Assembly: GCA_051647125.1 (NCBI GenBank)
Contig: JBOFDP010000013.1
Span: 1 to 18,557 of the forward strand
Reading direction: 5' to 3'
Source: JBOFDP01 sp051647125
Lineage (GTDB): Bacteria > Bacteroidota > Bacteroidia > Chitinophagales > Chitinophagaceae
Length of the DNA stretch: 18,557 nucleotides
Shown here: positions 16,765 to 18,557 of the stretch, one piece after another
How the letters are laid out: every line of letters starts with the position of its first letter
How positions within the stretch are numbered: the first letter of the stretch is position 1
Made by a program: the position numbers and the translations under genes
The notes under the pieces: model-generated
The model's input: only the letters and a program-made list of their open reading frames with translations
Database searches by the model: none
Told to the model about the DNA's origin: nothing

Positions 16765-16833
16765 AATCTTTTTATTAGTACATAAGAAAAAATTTAAAGT
16801 TACCCTATTATAGGCTAAACATATGTTTTATAC

Positions 16834-16867
16834 AAAAAAGAAATCCTTTTTTAGTGAAAGGATTTCT
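16834..16867 (-). terminator. Intrinsic terminator after tRNA-Pro
   Basis: AGAAATCCTTT at 16839-16849 and its complement AAAGGATTTCT at 16857-16867 form an 11-bp stem with a 7-base loop. Read on the minus strand it runs into TTTTTT at 16839-16834. It lies 5 bases past the tRNA-Pro 3' end and closes the tRNA-Ser / four-helix protein / tRNA-Pro unit. Confidence 0.75.
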
Positions 16868-16871
16868 AACG

Positions 16872-16946
16872 TCGGGGAGACTGGATTCGAACCAGCGACC
16901 ACCTGCTCCCAAAGCAGGTACGCTAACCGGGCTGCGCTACTCCCCG
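16872..16946 (-). tRNA. tRNA-Pro (anticodon UGG)
   Basis: Folds as a full cloverleaf on the minus strand. Acceptor CGGGGAG pairs with CTCCCCG and the discriminator is A; the C1-G72 pair plus A73 is typical of proline tRNAs. The anticodon arm is CCTGC-TTTGGGA-GCAGG with anticodon TGG, and the T arm is GCTGG-TTCGAAT-CCAGT. The CCA end is not encoded. Its first 10 bases overlap the 3' end of the upstream protein gene, including that gene's stop codon. Confidence 0.95.
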
Positions 16947-17362
16947 AAAGTATGCTTTATATTCAAGTCATTATCTATTTTTTTCTTAAATATAGGCTTA
17001 TTTGTACCCAAATTATTCCCAATATGCCTAATTAAAGTAAGCAACATACGAGACAAACTTTCATATCCATTATACAACTCTGTAAAAGCACTTTCCGTAA
17101 TTTTTTCTTGATCTTTTAATAATAATAAAATAGTTACAGCATTAAATACAGCTCCTCTTGCCTTAATATAAAAAGACTGTTTATTCTCCATTTCTATACG
17201 AGAACTCCCTTCAGTTAAAAATAACAAAATCTCTAAATTAGCTATTTTAAATCGCTCTTTAAAATATTCATCACTAAAATAAATTTCAGAAGACAATATT
17301 GTCAACTTTAGATTTTGCTGATGAGCAATTTTATAAACTTCTAATTTTTCAAAATCAAACAT
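16937..17362 (-). CDS. Four-helix-bundle protein, 23S rRNA intervening-sequence type
   Basis: 141 residues, mostly helical. The opening FDFEKLEVYKIAHQ and the later ILLFLTEGSSRIEMENKQSF match the S23/IVS family, known by an F-x-x-L-x-V-Y/W start and an I-A-E-G-S-x-R motif. Here the second motif reads L-T-E-G-S-S-R, a slight divergence. Family members were first found inside 23S rRNA intervening sequences but are also widespread as free genes; the molecular role is unclear. The gene lies 33 bases after tRNA-Ser and runs into tRNA-Pro: its last codons TTC GGG GAG TAG include the first ten bases of the tRNA. I see no promoter of its own, so it is probably expressed from the tRNA-Ser promoter. 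Confidence 0.85.
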   Translation of the reverse strand: MFDFEKLEVYKIAHQQNLKLTILSSEIYFSDEYFKERFKIANLEILLFLTEGSSRIEMENKQSFYIKARGAVFNAVTILLLLKDQEKITESAFTELYNGYESLSRMLLTLIRHIGNNLGTNKPIFKKKIDNDLNIKHTFGE

Positions 17363-17395
17363 ACTTGTTTAAATATTCAATAACCTTATCTTTAG

Positions 17396-17487
17396 TGGCG
17401 GTGAGGGCGGGATTCGAACCCGCGGTACGGTTGAAGCCGTACGACGGTTTAGCAAACCGCTCCTTTCGACCTCTCAGGCACCTCACC
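17396..17487 (-). tRNA. tRNA-Ser (anticodon GCU)
   Basis: Class II tRNA on the minus strand. Acceptor GGTGAGG pairs with CCTCACC and the discriminator is G. The anticodon arm is GCGGT-TTGCTAA-ACCGT with anticodon GCT. A long variable arm (CGTACGG-CTTCA-ACCGTAC) and a T arm CGCGGGTTCGAATCCCGC follow. The 3' CCA is encoded (17398-17396), unlike in the tRNA-Pro. It is the first gene of its transcription unit. Confidence 0.97.
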
Positions 17488-17496
17488 GAACGGTTA

Positions 17497-17526
17497 CAAA
17501 AATAATATTTTTTATAAATCAAACAA
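17497..17526 (-). promoter_or_regulatory. Promoter of the tRNA-Ser / four-helix / tRNA-Pro unit
   Basis: On the minus strand TTG at 17526-17524, a 19-base spacer, then TATTTTTG at 17504-17497, an exact TAnnTTTG. The -7 lies 10 bases before the tRNA-Ser 5' end, so the transcript starts almost at the tRNA. The inverted repeat AATCAAAC / GTTTGATT (17517-17524 and 17543-17550) overlaps the -33 element and could be an operator. Confidence 0.55.
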
Positions 17527-17572
17527 GTATTTTTTTTATTTAGTTTGATTATATTCTTCATTATAACACGAC

Positions 17573-17676
17573 GATGGAGGAATTTTTAAAACCTCCTACC
17601 ATCTTGCCAAAATAAGCAGGATTTGTTAACCAAATCCTTTTAAAACTACTGATGGTAGCTTTTATATGCCGCCTCC
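17573..17676. repeat. Nested inverted repeats that can fold two ways
   Basis: The pieces are GATGGAGG (17573-17580), CCTCC (17592-17596), CTACCATC (17596-17603), the hairpin AGGATTTG-TTAAC-CAAATCCT (17618-17638), GATGGTAG (17651-17658) and CCTCC (17672-17676). Fold A pairs the first block with 17592-17603. Fold B pairs 17576-17580 with 17672-17676 and 17596-17603 with 17651-17658, enclosing the central hairpin. It may be a structured RNA or a DNA element. No known RNA family is recognised. An open frame of about 55 codons crosses the plus strand here but has no recognisable product. Confidence 0.45.
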
Positions 17677-17713
17677 AAAGAGATTTGTATGAGAAAAGAG
17701 AGAGATTGCAATA

Positions 17714-17748
17714 CAAAAAAGGGGTAGAAAACATCTATCCCTTTTTTG
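17714..17748. terminator. Strong bidirectional intrinsic terminator
   Basis: CAAAAAAGGGGTAGA (17714-17728) pairs with TCTATCCCTTTTTTG (17734-17748) over 15 bp with one G-T pair and a 5-base loop, giving a U run on either strand. It lies 20 bases past the end of the minus-strand remnant at 17769, which it probably served. It would also end any plus-strand RNA from 17573. Confidence 0.7.
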
Positions 17749-17768
17749 TTGCTAAACAATTTATTTTT

Positions 17769-17900
17769 TTATTGTCTTGTAAACTCCGTTAGATAACTAG
17801 CTCCAGGAGTAGTATGCATTAATTTTAAACTATTATTAGTTATTTTAAAGTAGCTACGGTATCTATATATGTCGTTACATATGTCCATTAATATGGTTCA
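17769..17900 (-). pseudogene. C-terminal remnant of a possible META/HslJ-like protein
   Basis: A minus-strand frame ends at TAA 17771-17769 and reads MDICNDIYRYRSYFKITNNS then LKLMHTTPGASYLTEFTRQ. The pattern (x-M-x-x-C near the start, then Y-x-K-I-x-N-x-x-L-x-L and a final L-x-x-F) recalls the C-terminal half of META/HslJ domains. A stop precedes it in frame. Another protein-like piece (LKGKYHPYEPY) lies just upstream in a different frame, so any original gene is broken. A proper terminator follows 20 bases downstream, which supports a former gene. The family call is weak. Confidence 0.3.
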
Positions 17901-18076
17901 TATGGGTGATATTTACCTTTTAAAATGTTTAGATTAATATTGAATCCTAACCTTTTTTAATAATAGTACAAATTTGTTCCCATTATTTAAAGTAAAATAT
18001 ATTACCTCAGTATAAAAATAATATTACTAAAAATCCGTTGATTATCAATGAATATATCACATCGGTATAAAATAAA
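17901..18076. other. AT-rich spacer upstream of rplM
   Basis: No gene recognised. The leftmost part may hold the lost 5' region of the remnant at 17769-17900. Confidence 0.45.
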
Positions 18077-18108
18077 TTTGTTTTTATGAAAGAAAAAATG
18101 AAACTTTG
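18077..18108 (+). promoter_or_regulatory. Putative rplM promoter
   Basis: TTTG at 18077-18080, a 20-base spacer, then AAACTTTG at 18101-18108 (7 of 8 to TAnnTTTG). The predicted transcript starts near 18115. Confidence 0.5.
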
Positions 18109-18111
18109 CAG

Positions 18112-18147
18112 AGTTTAATTAACAAAAAGATTTTTTAATTAACTAAG
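18112..18147 (+). promoter_or_regulatory. Hairpin-capable rplM leader
   Basis: Two copies of TTAATTAA, a self-complementary octamer, flank a short A/T loop between the promoter and the rplM ATG. With the flanking bases the arms are AGTTTAATTAA and TTAATTAACT, about 10 bp with one bulge. L13 genes of several phyla have autoregulatory leaders, so this may be one. It may also be simple AT-rich sequence. Confidence 0.3.
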
Positions 18148-18161
18148 TAATATGAATAACA

Positions 18162-18557
18162 ATGAGTAAACTACATTTTGTAACCAAGCATGCTAATGCA
18201 AATACTGTAAAACACGAATGGCTTATCGTAGATGCAGAAGGTAAAACGCTAGGTCGTTTATGCAGTCAAATAGCTGCTATTTTAAGAGGTAAGCATAAAG
18301 CGTACTACACATCTCACGTAGATTGTGGGGATTTTGTAATTGTAGTAAATATCGAGAAAGTGGTGCTTACTGGCAATAAGAAAGAAGAAAAAAAATACAT
18401 TCATCACACAGGTTATCCAGGTGGTCAAAAATCTGAATCTGCTAAATCTTTATTAGCACGCCGTCCTGAAGTATTGATAGAATCTGCAATTAAAGGAATG
18501 TTACCTAAAAATCGATTAGGTAGGAAAATGTTTAATAAATTATTTGTATATACAGGT
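18162..18557 (+). CDS. rplM: 50S ribosomal protein L13, 5' part
   Basis: 132 codons are visible; the 3' end (about 15 more codons expected) lies outside the window. It begins MSKLHFVTKHANANTVKHEW and carries L13 hallmarks in order: LIVDAEGKTLGRLCSQIA, LRGKHKAYYTSHVDCGD, FVIVVNIEKVVLTGNK, HHTGYPGGQK, then IKGMLPKNRLGRKM and NKLFVYTG. L13 is an early-assembling 23S rRNA-binding protein and is usually followed by rpsI (S9). The N-terminal extension before HEW is typical of Bacteroidota L13. ATG at 18152 is in another frame and was not chosen. Confidence 0.97.
   Translation, partial: MSKLHFVTKHANANTVKHEWLIVDAEGKTLGRLCSQIAAILRGKHKAYYTSHVDCGDFVIVVNIEKVVLTGNKKEEKKYIHHTGYPGGQKSESAKSLLARRPEVLIESAIKGMLPKNRLGRKMFNKLFVYTG

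Noticed and set aside
16823..17505. Open frames crossing the two tRNA genes (plus-strand frames and the minus-strand frame 17355-17561)
   Set aside because: Their translations contain the familiar artefact of reading tRNA sequence (for example GETGFEPATTCSQSR, VRAGFEPAV), and the tRNAs fold perfectly.
17569..17790. Small plus-strand protein gene (MEEFLKPPTILPK, stop, then about 55 open codons)
   Set aside because: It has an internal stop, no recognisable domain, and runs through the terminator hairpin; treated as chance.
1..18557. CRISPR array, intact insertion sequence or prophage
   Set aside because: No regularly spaced repeats, no transposase or integrase motif and no phage structural gene were seen on either strand.

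Overview
The window is about 18.6 kb of AT-rich bacterial chromosome and almost certainly comes from the phylum Bacteroidota. The evidence is the start of a SusC/RagA-type TonB-dependent receptor, a DUF6702-like protein, and repeated -7 elements matching the Bacteroidota promoter TAnnTTTG. There are no obvious Shine-Dalgarno sequences. The low GC, long A/T homopolymers and at least four decaying or frameshifted genes suggest a genome under reduction, such as a host-associated or symbiotic lineage. The iscS-iscU-iscA set (rather than only suf) fits a Chitinophagales- or Cytophagales-like lineage. I cannot name the species.

Layout, left to right. (1) 1-278, minus: the 5' end of a SusC-like receptor gene with a G8 tract inside its signal-peptide codons, preceded by a promoter. 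(2) 613-895, minus: a frameshifted remnant resembling an S24/LexA-like regulator. (3) 960-3885, minus: typA then prfA, two translation genes. (4) 4196-5867, minus: recN, broken by one extra base in an A7/T7 run. (5) 5985-7082, plus: a membrane-anchored protein of unknown function and a frameshifted GNAT acetyltransferase, followed at about 7100-7665 by a heavily decayed YeiH/UPF0324 transporter. (6) 7839-10704, minus: iscS-iscU-iscA-thyA, an iron-sulfur cluster operon running into thymidylate synthase. (7) 11000-12439, minus: dnaA. (8) 12603-14725, minus: tatD-DUF6702-map, tightly packed. (9) 14807-16707, minus: cysS and a small membrane protein. (10) 16834-17526, minus: a self-contained transcription unit, tRNA-Ser(GCU) - four-helix-bundle (23S rRNA IVS-type) protein - tRNA-Pro(UGG), with its own promoter and terminator. 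The protein's stop codon lies inside the tRNA-Pro gene. (11) 17573-17676: nested inverted repeats that can fold two ways. (12) 17769 to about 17900, minus: a possible META/HslJ-like remnant with a strong terminator. (13) 18162 to the end, plus: rplM, truncated by the window edge, with a short hairpin-capable leader.

Most intact genes are housekeeping: translation (prfA, typA, map, cysS, rplM, two tRNAs), replication and DNA metabolism (dnaA, thyA), and Fe-S assembly. The accessory genes are where decay is seen. The most unusual observations are the tRNA-protein-tRNA unit, in which RNase P maturation of tRNA-Pro would remove the protein's stop codon, and the poly-G tract in the receptor signal peptide, a candidate phase-variation switch.
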